A stretch of 64,000 bases of DNA from Eretmocerus hayati (Eukaryota; Arthropoda; Insecta; Hymenoptera; Aphelinidae), in contig CM056744.1 of the NCBI GenBank assembly GCA_029851415.1, positions 91,003,907 through 91,067,906 on the forward strand, given 5' to 3'. Under the pieces are notes generated by a model. That model saw nothing but the letters and a program-made list of their open reading frames with translations, did no database searches and was not told the origin of the DNA. The position numbers were made by a program, and so were the translations under genes. Below, one piece after another: positions 47,008 to 58,113 of this stretch (position 1 is the stretch's first letter; the number at the start of each line of letters is the position of its first letter).

Positions 47008-49067
47008 AAGAAAACATATAGGCTAACGAGTGATTGGTCTCAAAATATTCGTACTCCTGTATGCACAAGAATGCCGTTCCATAAAAGCCCATCATACGAT
47101 ATAATCTTCGATCCGTCAATCTTTCCCGAAAGACCGTGATATGACCGGAGCCTATCGAGAATTGGTGATAGCGTTACTAATTATGCTAAGTTACCATCTC
47201 ATTGGCTCCTCGTGTCTGCAAAAGGGTGAACGCCGAGATAAAATATCTCTTACACGCACCCCCTGCACATGCGCCTATACGGTATAAGTGGGATAGAAAT
47301 ATCGCGAGTGAGAAAAAGAGTATGAATGGGCGCAAGTGGCGCTATATTTCCAAGCGGGTGGAATATCGCTCTCTAAATCGCGTTGAATTATTGAAAAACG
47401 GCTGGAGAAAAGAGTCGACATAAATCGCACCCCTTCGCAAAAGAGGCTAGATTATACTCCGAGTCGTAGTCGTCGTCGTCGTCGTTGTCGTTGGGCACCC
47501 TCAAAAGATGATTCATCACGGCTGGACGCACGAGAGCGCGCGATATCGGCATCTTTTCACGCGACCTTCTCTTTTCTATTCGCGAGATACGAGCAGAGTA
47601 GCGACTTTGCGACTGTGGGGCTAATGAGCCGTTTCCGACCCTCTCGAGATACTCTCTTTATAAAGAGTATCGCTTAGCACTTGCGAGCTACACTCAGTAG
47701 AGAGACCGCAAAAAAAAAAGATGAGTCTCGCGCGATATAAAAGTTTCTTTCCGCACCTGGGGGAATTCAATGGCAGTCCGAGAAATTGCCCCGAGTGTGC
47801 ATCGAGCGGTATCCGTGACAAAGGCCGACTTTGAGAGACGAAGAGGGATGGACGTCGCTGTCTGATCTTGATTGTGCGAAGGGTAACTCTGTGTCTCGAT
47901 GCGTGCAATGAATTGCTGTAAACGTATTTCATTCTATTTTGGAGATTTGAGTTGTTCAGAAATTGAGCTGCAGATTAATTGTGAGTACAATTCATCACGA
48001 AAATTGAATATTTATACCCTCACAATTCATTCCCTATCTTCCAGTTTAACTTACGATTCGCCACAGAAATTTTATTGTTTTTGTATGAATATTAAAGAGT
48101 TTTGACAATTCTCTGGGACATTACACAAAAAAACGAGACAAAAGCCTGCTTTAGTTGGAAGTACGGACTCACGATCAGTTAGCACGGGAGCTGACGATTT
48201 TTTTTTGTGCTAGATTCCGGGATGGCTGAAAAAGAGATATGTTGCGTGCGGCAGCCTAACTAAGCTTTTGGCGTTGGTCAGCGATCTCGAAAATGATACG
48301 AACTATTTTTTATTGAATTTTTTATAATTTTTTTTGAAAAAGTTCTTGTGCTATATGTTCGTAAAAATAAATCCTATTTCAAACGATAGATTACGTTGAG
48401 TTATGTCGAAAAAAAATGGTCAGCGATTCGAAAACCGTGACGAAAGTGGTCAGCGCGAGGGTTAAACAATTTTTTTTCAGCAACAAAGTGCGTTTTCAAT
48501 GAAAATCTAACTTGATCTCTCGAACTAATTGTTCTTATATTGCCCCACTCGAAAATCATAATTAATCAATTTGTACACAGTTATGACGTCACCTGACGGT
48601 CACAGAACTTCCCGGCGCTTGTACAGGTGCGCCATTGAAAGTAAAAAGCCAAAAAATCTGAAAAAATTCTATAATACGTGTGACAATGTCATTATTTCAT
48701 CGACATTTGCTCACTTCACTGCAAAGTGTAGAACTAGTATAGAAGAAGCTATGACCATTAGCAATATGTTGCCACATGGCCCTTGAATGTTATTTTGCTA
48801 TTTGCTCAAAATCTACAGCAGGTACAATTTTTTTTTGTGAGGACCTTTTTTGTTTTTCTTGATTTTGTCTACAAACTTATTCCTCATCATTTTTTCTCTA
48901 AAGTGAGTCCCTCTCGAGATAGAAGCGTTTAAACATGTAAAAAGTGTTTTTGTGTATCTACAAGCATAAAAAGACTAATCTGGCACATATAAATTTTATG
49001 CATCAAAGATTTTCACTTTATTTCAAGTATATCAAACGTGATGAAAGAATAATGTTATTGTACAGGG
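47008..49067. other. Spacer without a supported gene
   Basis: A GTC/GTT triplet run lies at about 47466-47490, like that at the window start. The frame at 48571-48786 (+) has no splice or domain support. Nothing else is seen. Confidence 0.35.
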
Positions 49068-49376
49068 CTATTTATCAAGAGCAAGAAAGTTCAAAAGGTG
49101 TAATATTCTATCCCAATGATATTCTTCATCTTCAACGTCAGTATCACTGTCCTCGTCGCTACCACCATCGGCCCTGTATCTCCAATAATCGATGTCATAC
49201 TGTAGGTCTGCGTCCTTATCCTCCGAGCTTGAAGCCAGCTCTTCATCATCATCCGTGCAGTAAGATAATGATGGTTGGCAAAATAGAGTGAGCAAAAAAG
49301 TTGAGATGAAAAGAAATCGTTTCCTACAGTTCAATATATACTTCAAAATAAGCTCTTGAGAGGGATTGATTTTCAA
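49068..49376 (-). CDS. Acidic reading frame with hydrophobic head
   Basis: The frame has a hydrophobic stretch (RFLFISTFLLTLFCQPSLSYC-like, split here) followed by a strongly acidic part with Asp/Glu/Ser runs (TDDDEELASSSEDKD; SDEDSDTDVEDEE) and a short C-terminus to TAG. This is the layout of a secreted acidic protein. There is no ATG anywhere in the frame, so it must be an exon joined to an upstream start (an acceptor AACTGTAG lies just before the hydrophobic part), or not a gene. Confidence 0.28.
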   Translation of the reverse strand: MKINPSQELILKYILNCRKRFLFISTFLLTLFCQPSLSYCTDDDEELASSSEDKDADLQYDIDYWRYRADGGSDEDSDTDVEDEEYHWDRILHLLNFLALDK

Positions 49377-52300
49377 TATTCACAGTAGATTTTAAAGATT
49401 ATTCGAAACAAGATAGATTTTGTTGGAAATGCGGACGTTTCTAGCTTCAAACGTCATCTTACTCTGATGATGGGGAATTTTGAAAAATGTGACAGAAATA
49501 TTCTGAAAATTCTCCGACCCAACGGTTTCGTGGGTCCGAACCCAATTAGACATTTTTTAATTGTCAGAGCCATAGCTATCGATGTCGGGAGTTAAAATGC
49601 CGTCCCGTCTAATCACGATTCAAATTTCAAAAAGATCTCATGTTTCTAGGGTGAGTAGTGTGCGAGTCTAAGTCCACTCTGAGACTCTGAACGACCTACA
49701 TTATTAACGCCATCTGTGCGTACGTTGTGTGTTATTTATAGACAATCCATTCAAACGTCTTGCAATCCTACACGTTTGTATTTGAACTCTGTGAGCTCCG
49801 TTAAACGTATGTACTTTTGTAAAAGCAAGTCTTGTGGAGTTATGAATAGGAATTTTTCAATTCGTCAATGAGCTAACCAACGCATGATAGGAATAATTTT
49901 TCTCTCGTCACTCCAGAATGAGTCATTCCAGTATGTGCAAAGAGTCATCGCATCCACATGAATGTCTCAAACACAGCCGTAATGTGTGGAATCAATGAGA
50001 GCGTCAGCATCCAACGAGGATGATGTTGAAGTTTGAAACGTTTTAATACAACGAAATGGATTAATTTATACCTTCAGATAGTCATCAACGCATAAATTGA
50101 GGTCCTTTTGTTCTGAACAACAGCAAGCCATGATCGGTGTAATGAATTCTACCAATGGTTAGTGGAACCAAGCCTTGAAAATTCTCCAATTTCCTGAAAT
50201 TCCATTTAATCGTTGCATTAAAATGTTTCAAACTTCAATACTATCAACAAGGGCCATTGCCTCTATAAACTCGGCTTCTCATTGTTCAATCAGACTTTTT
50301 CCCCTTGAATCCGCAATTGAACTCGTAACATTCATAAAACAACGAGAGAGCTAATCATGACCGACCGATGAATTAACCACACAAATCATTTCTGTGAAAT
50401 TCGCCCAACGATTCCCGATCGCCGTAATGAACCGTGGTGAATCACAAAGTTATGCGCGAGCTTCAATTGACCCAACTTCCTATTGCGATACAATGCCCTA
50501 CTGCAATACAGTTCAAACTATACGTGAGTATGTCAAAATACAGTTTTGATATGTGGGCAGACCATATGATTGATCAATCAATCAGGAATGAGATTCTAAA
50601 TTCCATTATTGAACTCCATCAGAGAGATATTCGGTATCGATGTGTTCAGGAGTGGCGAACAGTAGGCCGTATAGGTTGTAGTGCGCGCCAGGGTGCATAA
50701 ACAGATTGAAAAGTGGCGGGTAAGTGGAGCGTGCTTTAGTTGACGGGCGGGATGGGGAAGGGGGCTACGTGGCTTTTTTGCATAAGCACTGCGGTAAACG
50801 TATTCATAAGGGGGAGGCAACTTTGCGTTGTCGTCGTCGTTGTCCCGAGTGATCCCCTTTAAAAGGGCGGAACGACCTCTTGCGTGCCATCGCGTCTCTG
50901 TGCGCTGCACTTCATCCACTTCTACACTCTGTTCTCTACGAGATACACACACAGCCCAACGTACTCGCCTTTACTGTTTGAGATCCTAGTGTTCCAGCTA
51001 TTTTCATCAACTGGTTTCGTACGATTAAATTCGGTCGTTTACACGTAATCATCTATGAATTTTTCTCAATTTCTTCAATCATCAATCATTCGAAATCGGT
51101 GTGAATAGCGCTAAAAATAAGACGGCGGTTTTGTTCATAGGTATAACTTTCGGCATAACTACCCTGTGTTCATCCAATGACAGGAAGTACGAAATTCGCG
51201 TTGAGCTTACAGAGCAACAGGGGCGAAGATCATGAGTTCTCGTAAGGCTCTTTAACAGCTTTAGCGGCATCAGAATAGCAGGGCTCATCTGAACTTTGTA
51301 AATTGCGCACCGCAAGAAAGTACTCCCCTCGGGCTAATTCGGTAATGGCAACCGGCTCTGATAATTGTATCAAAGTTTGCTCAGAGCAGTCAACTACCGC
51401 GTATGTCCCAAAACTTTGAAGCTCCACAGGGATTATGAAAACTTGCATACACAATGGTAATACGGCCTCCTTCTCATCGTCATTGTGAACTTCGGCGTAA
51501 TTGTGATTTCAAGCGTTGAGCGTTGAAACATTCGAGTGGCGATTCGCGATTACCTTTTTTGATGCAGGTGTGTAATTCAACGGGTCCTGTGAAGCGTGGA
51601 AAATATTCCCGAGAGAGAAGAATAGTAGAATTCGTTCAATTTGGCGATCTGATCAATCGATATGCCACACACCGAGCTCGTTTATATATATTATACGTCT
51701 TCTGGGACGACACTGGACAAATGACGCGAAAAAAAGCACACCGAGCGAACGCGAATAACGCTGATGATCGACCATCGCTCGGAGAAGGATAGGACTGCTG
51801 CTGCCCCGGAGCCCGAGCGGAGCGCTCAATTTGGGATGCTGATGCGCCCCCGATATATCGCTGTGAGATAGAGAGCCAACCAACGCAGAGACGCAATAAT
51901 GGACGTTTTGACGAGGCAAATTGAATAATGCAAACGGCGGCGGTGGCACAACGTGCAGACCAGCTATATCCAATTGTTATACACGATGGCTGTTTAGTTA
52001 CCGCACAAGCGGCGAATCCGCTTGGTTAATTCATTAGCCCGCGCTCGGATGAATTCAAACTCTCGAGGCATCTCTCCGTCGTTGCAGAATATTTGATTAA
52101 CCCGCTTATAGTTGATGCTTCCCTAGGATGATGTGCGGACCATTGACGAGTGTAATTTGGTGATTTTAAATTTCTTTTACGTACGCGAGTAGCCGCGAGG
52201 GAGGAAACTTGCCAATTCTAACCATAACCCCAGCTCATTTCTATTCCTCATGAGCAACGTCAAAATCCATGAATAAGCAGGACGATTATGAATTCACGTG

Positions 52301-52550
52301 TCTGATAGATGTTTGAATTCGTCCATGAATTTTCAAGTAGACCTGAATATTTGCTGCTTCTCTGCATTATGCAAGAGATTTCGATGGATGCAGTTGGTTA
52401 GTGTCAAAAAGTGAATGGTAGCTATTCAGAGCTGTCAGAGTCAGCACCTTTGGCACCACATATAAACAGTTTTCGTCGTCATCAAATGCATCTGATGATG
52501 AGGATCCTTTGAATTATTAATTTTGTTCGGTCGGAATTTTGACATCTTTT
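49377..52550. other. Spacer without a supported gene
   Basis: GC-richer patches at 50700-50960 and 51780-51960 have frames on both strands and may be promoters of unseen transcripts. No exon is supported. Confidence 0.3.
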
Positions 52551-52554
52551 TTAA

Positions 52555-52636
52555 CACCTTCACTGCGATGGGCCCCACCGGTGGGGCCCATCGCACACAG
52601 GACCCGAACGCGATTTTCGCCGTCGCAGTGAACGTG
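52555..52636. mobile_element. 82-bp TTAA-flanked MITE with perfect 32-bp palindrome
   Basis: TTAA flanks both sides (52551-52554, 52637-52640). The ends CACCTTCACTGCGA and TCGCAGTGAACGTG are inverted repeats with one mismatch. Inside, 52564-52595 is a perfect 32-base palindrome centred on CCACCGGTGG. TTAA targeting fits piggyBac-type elements. Confidence 0.8.
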
Positions 52637-53016
52637 TTAATTTGTTTGTCGAAGTCGAGTTTGTCTTGTATAGCTACATGAAAAATGGAACTGATTGTAC
52701 TTTCTTTCTTCAATTTAATCAACGCTACTTTATAACTGAAAATCCCGCATCTTCGGTTTAGCTAAATCTTCCACGCTATAATATGTAATTAATATGATCT
52801 AATTATCATGTGATCTACAAATTACAATACTTACTTGATCGTGCAGTATCCAAAACACTGTCATGCAACAGATCTATTCCATTCTTACCTTGACCCTAGT
52901 AGAAATCAAATCAGTTAAAGCCCACTTGAGATCAGTCCCCGATTAGTTTCCCCTGACCGGGAACTGATCAGTGTGCTAACGCTCGTGATGACCGGGGACT
53001 GACTGGAGACCATGAG

Positions 53017-53505
53017 TTGCTCGCAAAATTTGAAATGTATGGGGAGCTTCCAAAAAGAGCAAAGACATTTTTACAAAATAATTCCTGTCCTCAATATAAA
53101 GTGGAGAAATTGATTACCTGGGATGATAGTGATATATCTGAGTTTGTCTATTTTGGCATTGAAGAATATTTAAAGAAGACTGTGAACCCGAACTTGCACT
53201 TACATGACATGATTATTCTCCCCAGATTTATTATTGTTGGAGTCCTACTACTCAAAACAAGCCTTGTGGCATTTTGGCCGATTCTTGGCCAAGTTTTTCA
53301 TAAAACTCATGATGTGAATAAGCCATTCAATATTGCAACTTGGTGTGGCGAAGGTAAGCCTAACTCAATTGAAAACTTTTTCTCCAAGTTCACAACTGAG
53401 CTGAATCATTTGCTAAAAAGCGGAGTAGTGATCGAAGACAAGATATTTCGGAGCGAATGGAATTTTTGTGACCCACTGGTATACAAAATTCATGTCATTA
53501 TGTAG
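53017..53505 (+). pseudogene. Fragment of a transposase-like protein
   Basis: The frame is open for 162 codons, with the first ATG at 53035. It contains LPKRAKTFLQNN, a W-x3-DISEFVYFGIEEYL segment, VAFWPILGQVF and GEGKPNSIENFFSKFTTELN. These follow, in order, an uncharacterised transposase-like family in insects and cnidarians (LP-x-TAKTLL; FGI; an INIDGLPLxKSS..FWPIL core; G-x-x-KP-x-x-x-x-[ED]YL). The usual INIDGLP stretch is altered, and the frame stops where the family continues with a CDAPA-like motif. It is about a quarter of a full protein and probably inactive. A mirrored GATCAGTCCCCG / CGGGGACTGA pair lies just upstream (about 52932-53005). Confidence 0.55.
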
Positions 53506-54009
53506 ATGAACCCAAGCTCGTTTCTTTGTGATTTTACGGATGGATTCAGAGAATACCATTCATAGGAAAAGGCCGAGTACAGGTATATAGGAAGGATACC
53601 AAGGATGTGAGACCTCGGTCTTTCCTGGTGTTGGATTCATCGGTAGTTCTTATCTTCTTCATCATTGAATCGCGTCCATCACGTTGTCATTCCGGTAGGA
53701 ACTGTATTTTATAATAATTAAGCGCCTGTCCAATTTTATCCGTCCGGATGCCTCGTATCGTGATGGCGTCGCTGGTGCTGGTGGTGGGTCGGTGGGCCAG
53801 TGAGTCGGTGGGGTCGGCGGGTTGCGGTGGGTCAGTGGGTCTGGCCATCTGGTGAGTCCGTGTATAGTGTTACTGGTGTTGATGGCGTTGCTGGTGTTGT
53901 CGGCGATGCCGGTGTTACTGGTGATGGCTTTTGACTTTTCCGTACGGATTGGGCTACTTAGTTGATTTGATGGGCCGATCAGTTATTCTAAGATCCAATC
54001 AGCCAAAAC
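53506..54009. repeat. GGTG-rich degenerate repeats
   Basis: From about 53755 to 53930 the sequence is built of imperfect GGTGGGTCGGTGGG and GTTGCTGGTGTT motifs. It grades into the next array and has no gene. Confidence 0.6.
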
Positions 54010-55190
54010 TTTCCTTTTTGGGTGGATGGGCTGGGGGAGAGGCTGGTCTGAGGCTGGGGTCGAGGCTGGGGCTGTGACTAAGGCTAGAGCTTGGGCTTTG
54101 ACTGGGGCCGAGGATGAGGCCAAGGATGGGGCTGAGGCTGGGTCTGTGGCTGAGCTGATGCTGGGGCTAAGGCTGGAACTGAGGCTGGGGCTGAGGCTAG
54201 GCTGGGGCTTGGCCTAGGCTGACGCTGGGGGTAAGCCTGGGGCTGAGGCTGGGCTGGGTCTGGGGCTACGGGTGGGGCTGAAGCTGGGCTGTGGCTGTGT
54301 CTGGGGCTGAGGCTCGGGCTGGAGCTGAGGCTGGGGCTAATGTTGGGGTTGTGGCTAAGCTGGGGCCTGTCCGGGCTGAGATTGGAGCTAACGCTGAGCC
54401 TGAGAGCTGCGGCTGTGACTGGGGATGGGGTTGGGCTGGGACTAAGGCTGGGGCCGAGGGTGGAGCTAAGGCTGGGCTGAGGCTGTTGCCAAGGCTGAGT
54501 CTGGGACTGGAACTGAGGCTGTTGCCAAGGCTGAGTCTGGGACTGGAACTGAGGCTGGGCTGTGGCTGGGACTGGCGCTATGGCTGATGATGAGGCTGGA
54601 CCTGTAGCTTGGGATGAGGCCGAGCTGCTGCTGGGGCTAGGGATGAGGCTGAGCTCGAGCTGGAGCTGGGGCTGGGGCTAAGACTGGGGCGAGGCCGAAG
54701 CTAAGGCTCATGCTGGGGCTGGGGCCAATGTTGGGGCTGAGGCTAAGCTGGGGCGTGTCTGAGGCTGAGATTGGAGCTAACGCTGAGCCTGAGTCCGGTG
54801 GCTGCGGCTGTAACTGGTCATGGGATTGGGCTGGGGCTGGAGCTAGGGCTAAGGCTGGGGCAGTGGCTAAACCCGAGACTGACGCTGGAGCCGAGGCTGG
54901 AGCTAGGTCTGGGCTGGGGCTGAGCCGAGGCTGGGGCTGTTGCCAAGACTGATTGTGAGTCTGGGACTGGGACTGAGGCTGGGCAGTCGCTGGGACTGGC
55001 GGTATGGCTAAGGCTGAGGCTGGTCCTGTGGCTAGGGATGAGGCTGGGCCTGTAGCTAGGGATGAAGCTGGGCCTGTGGTGAGGCTCGGCTAGGGCTGGG
55101 GCTTGGACTGGGACTGAGGCTGGAGCCCTGGCTGGGACTGGGGCTGGGGCCATGAATGGGGCGTGGCTGAGGCAGGGTCTAGGATTGGGG
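54010..55190. repeat. GGCTGG/GGCTGA hexamer minisatellite
   Basis: About 1.2 kb is made of degenerate GGCTGGGGCTGA-type units, with larger duplicated blocks (for example GCTGTTGCCAAGGCTGAGTC twice near 54482 and 54518, and GCTAACGCTGAGCCTGAG near 54391 and 54774). The hexamer period keeps several frames open on both strands (up to 151 codons), giving Gly/Ala/Leu- or Pro/Ser/Ala-rich products that are very unlikely to be genes. It is strikingly G-rich on the plus strand. Confidence 0.9.
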
Positions 55191-58113
55191 CTGAGGCCAT
55201 CGCTGGAGCTGGCCAACTGGGCAAAATTCCCAGATACATACCGGAGATTCCGGAAACTCACTATGCGCAACATTACACCTACTCAATAGTTCTCAATCAC
55301 AGTTACTAGGTTACATCAAGAAAGTTTTCTTTACGAATCCACTGTATTATGAAATCTCAATGTTACATTGTTCAACTACAGAAGCATTTCCGGGGCTCAT
55401 ACCACATCAGAGACACTTCCAAGCCGGATGAGCGTTAGCGAGGTAGGCAATAACGCTAGTTTACTATTAACTAGAGAGATCAAAATTGACGATTCCCCAC
55501 AACTCATTCGAATTTGAAACTGCTTGATCCCAGCTAAAATGACCAAGAGAACGAGTTTTGTTGCGTGTCAATACATCGGTACCTGATTCACCGAAGCAAA
55601 ACGTATTTCAAGATTTTAAGCTTTCCTGTGGGACCTGAGTGGAGGATTTTGCACATCTGAATATCCCTTTTTTTTATATGACGCTACTCATGCACCCATG
55701 AAAACATTTGGCGCAAATTATCCATATGATCTCAGATGCGAGCTCAGAACATTGATTTTTCGTATTTGAGAATGATTTTTAGGACCCCAATAACTGGAGT
55801 CTCACGACAGTCCGGAAAACAGTTGAATATTGTGATAACAAGACTTTGGAAGTGGGGCAACTTGGTTTCGCGATGATGCTCAACGAGGACGGATTCATAT
55901 CTTTTAAGCTTTCTTAGTCTTATCCCGAAGAATGTTCCAAATGGCATACATCAAAAAGTGCTCAGCCGGCAATTTCAATTCTTGTTGGAAAATGATGCCC
56001 AAATGATGAAGAAGTGTATGCCAGAATAATCTCAGTGGGCCTTTTCCTTTCGAAAAGAATTGCGTTCAGGCGCAACGTGATGCGGAGATGGCAGCCAAAG
56101 TACTCGCAGAAACGAAAGAAGGGCAAGGGATCAGGATCACACAGTCAGTGGGACAGTGTTTCCACGGGTGTCTTTGAGGGTAGTCCAAGCTCTTGAGTGG
56201 TGCGAAAAAACAACAGTATAGCAGTGGCTGGCCAGTAATTTGCGCATATAACTCGCTCTCGTGGTGAGCTCAGTGGGTTCGTTGTGCGCATTTCGGCTTG
56301 ATAGAGATCACCTCCCGTGGATGTGACCCCCTCTGGACTCCATAGAGTGGACATGTCGAGTGTGCCTTTTCTCATACGGCGTAGAGTACGAGGGTGCTGC
56401 ATTAGATGACGTTTCGGTATACTCGGCTGCCAACGTGCGAGTCCGAAATGACTGTTGTCGAGGGCTGTATTCGTGAGCAAGTATTGATGACAGATGACGA
56501 GAGCAGCTTTGCCATTAGAAGAGCTTCCATCAACTGACGCGACATTTTGGCAGATGCTCTGTCATACTACTAAACGATGATCCACGAGTGAGAGACTGTT
56601 TTAAGATCTGCGAGGGGGGTATCTTACGCTCTCGACTCGCAATATCAAGCTGGCAGATCATCGTGCTCCAGTTGACATATGCATAAAAACTCATAGACAC
56701 GCAGCAAACATCAAGCTGTGAGATGAGCACCCTTGCTAGCATAAAAGATGATACTTCGTTTTTGCTCTCGACTTTTTCCTACCCGTAACATTGACTCTAA
56801 TAGGGCAGCGGTTGTCCATCGGGACGATACGGCTGAAGATAAATCAATCTATTTAATCTGCATCAGGTTTGGATAGATTTTTCATTTTTAGTAAGAATAT
56901 ATTGTGTGAAGTAAGAGCGAACTTGTAGAAAATGCAATCTCGGTTTGGATGATGGAATTGGAGATTTCTTAGAAGATTTGAAGATTATTACATAGAATTT
57001 GACAGCATTGATCGGTAAAATTACAATTATGAGACTGAAACTTCTTTCGGTTGGTCGATTGAAACCAACAGTTTCCCGAATTTGGTGAAGATTACTATAA
57101 TTTCATTTACATACAAAGGAGACTAAAATATTGGCTGCTCGTGGTGAATGTATTCCATGCGACTGGAGTGGTGAGCTTGAGTAAACATAATTGGTTTCTA
57201 TCGCTGTGTTTCTCGTAAATAGCTGTCTAAAAATCCAAGAAAATTTGCTCATCAGATCCGTTGAAATTCCTAAACTTGAGCGATTTCGACAGTTCAAAAA
57301 GATCAAACCGAATGTTACATGTTGCAACATTTGTTTCCATGAGAATAAGATTGCATAGCCATACACTCTATCGGTAGTGGTAGACTTGCGTTGAAGCTAG
57401 TGCTTCTATAAGGCAGTGTACAACCGACACGTAATCTCTAACTGACACAAACAAGCTTTTGGCACAGAGGACACTATAACACCAGCACCAGCAGCAGCAG
57501 CAGAGAATCTTGGCGAAATCTAATTTCAGAGAGAGAGAGAGAGAGTTTCGGGGTTGTCCGATGGCGCGTGACGTGGTGAACGATGAGGCGGCCGCGTCAC
57601 ACGCTGACATAGCATTCTGCGCCTGAATCCAGTTGAGCATCGCATCATGACATTAAACTACAAAGCAATGCCACAATTGGTGAAAACCTCCTAAAGGCAA
57701 TGGAGGCTTGCTCTGAAATTTCTGACCGAATCTTGCACTTGAGTTTGTACGTCAGTTTTGCCCCATTTTTGAGGGGTTTTCAGATACCCGCTCAAAAACT
57801 TCACTGTAGAAGAGATTCTTGAATTTAGTTGAAGCGTAGTTTGTTGCGATTTGGTACGATTAACTCTGACTTTGAGCATTTTTCTGACAGTGTTGATACT
57901 CTTTGAAAAGTTTATGACTAGATAATATATGGATCATATAAAGAAACGAGCCAATCGTTGAACTAGGAAGGAAGGTCCGTCTTAAATTTGTTGAATTAAT
58001 AAAAGGTTCGGATATGTTGCGACGGGCTCTCAGTATAAGCGAAGATCAGATGATAGCCCGCATGAAAATGAATACACTCTCATGGTCTCTACCAAACCTC
58101 TCCTTCCAAAATC
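55191..58113. other. Spacer with microsatellites
   Basis: An acceptor-like GCGTTCAG at about 56070 opens a coding-like stretch (AQRDAEMAAKVLAETKEGQG) that stops within 40 codons; no partner exon was found. CAG repeats lie at about 57488-57502 and GA repeats at 57527-57546. No gene is supported. Confidence 0.35.

Noticed and set aside
54818..55273. 151-codon Pro/Ser/Ala-rich minus-strand frame
   Set aside because: It is a by-product of the 6-base repeat period; the opposite strand is equally open.
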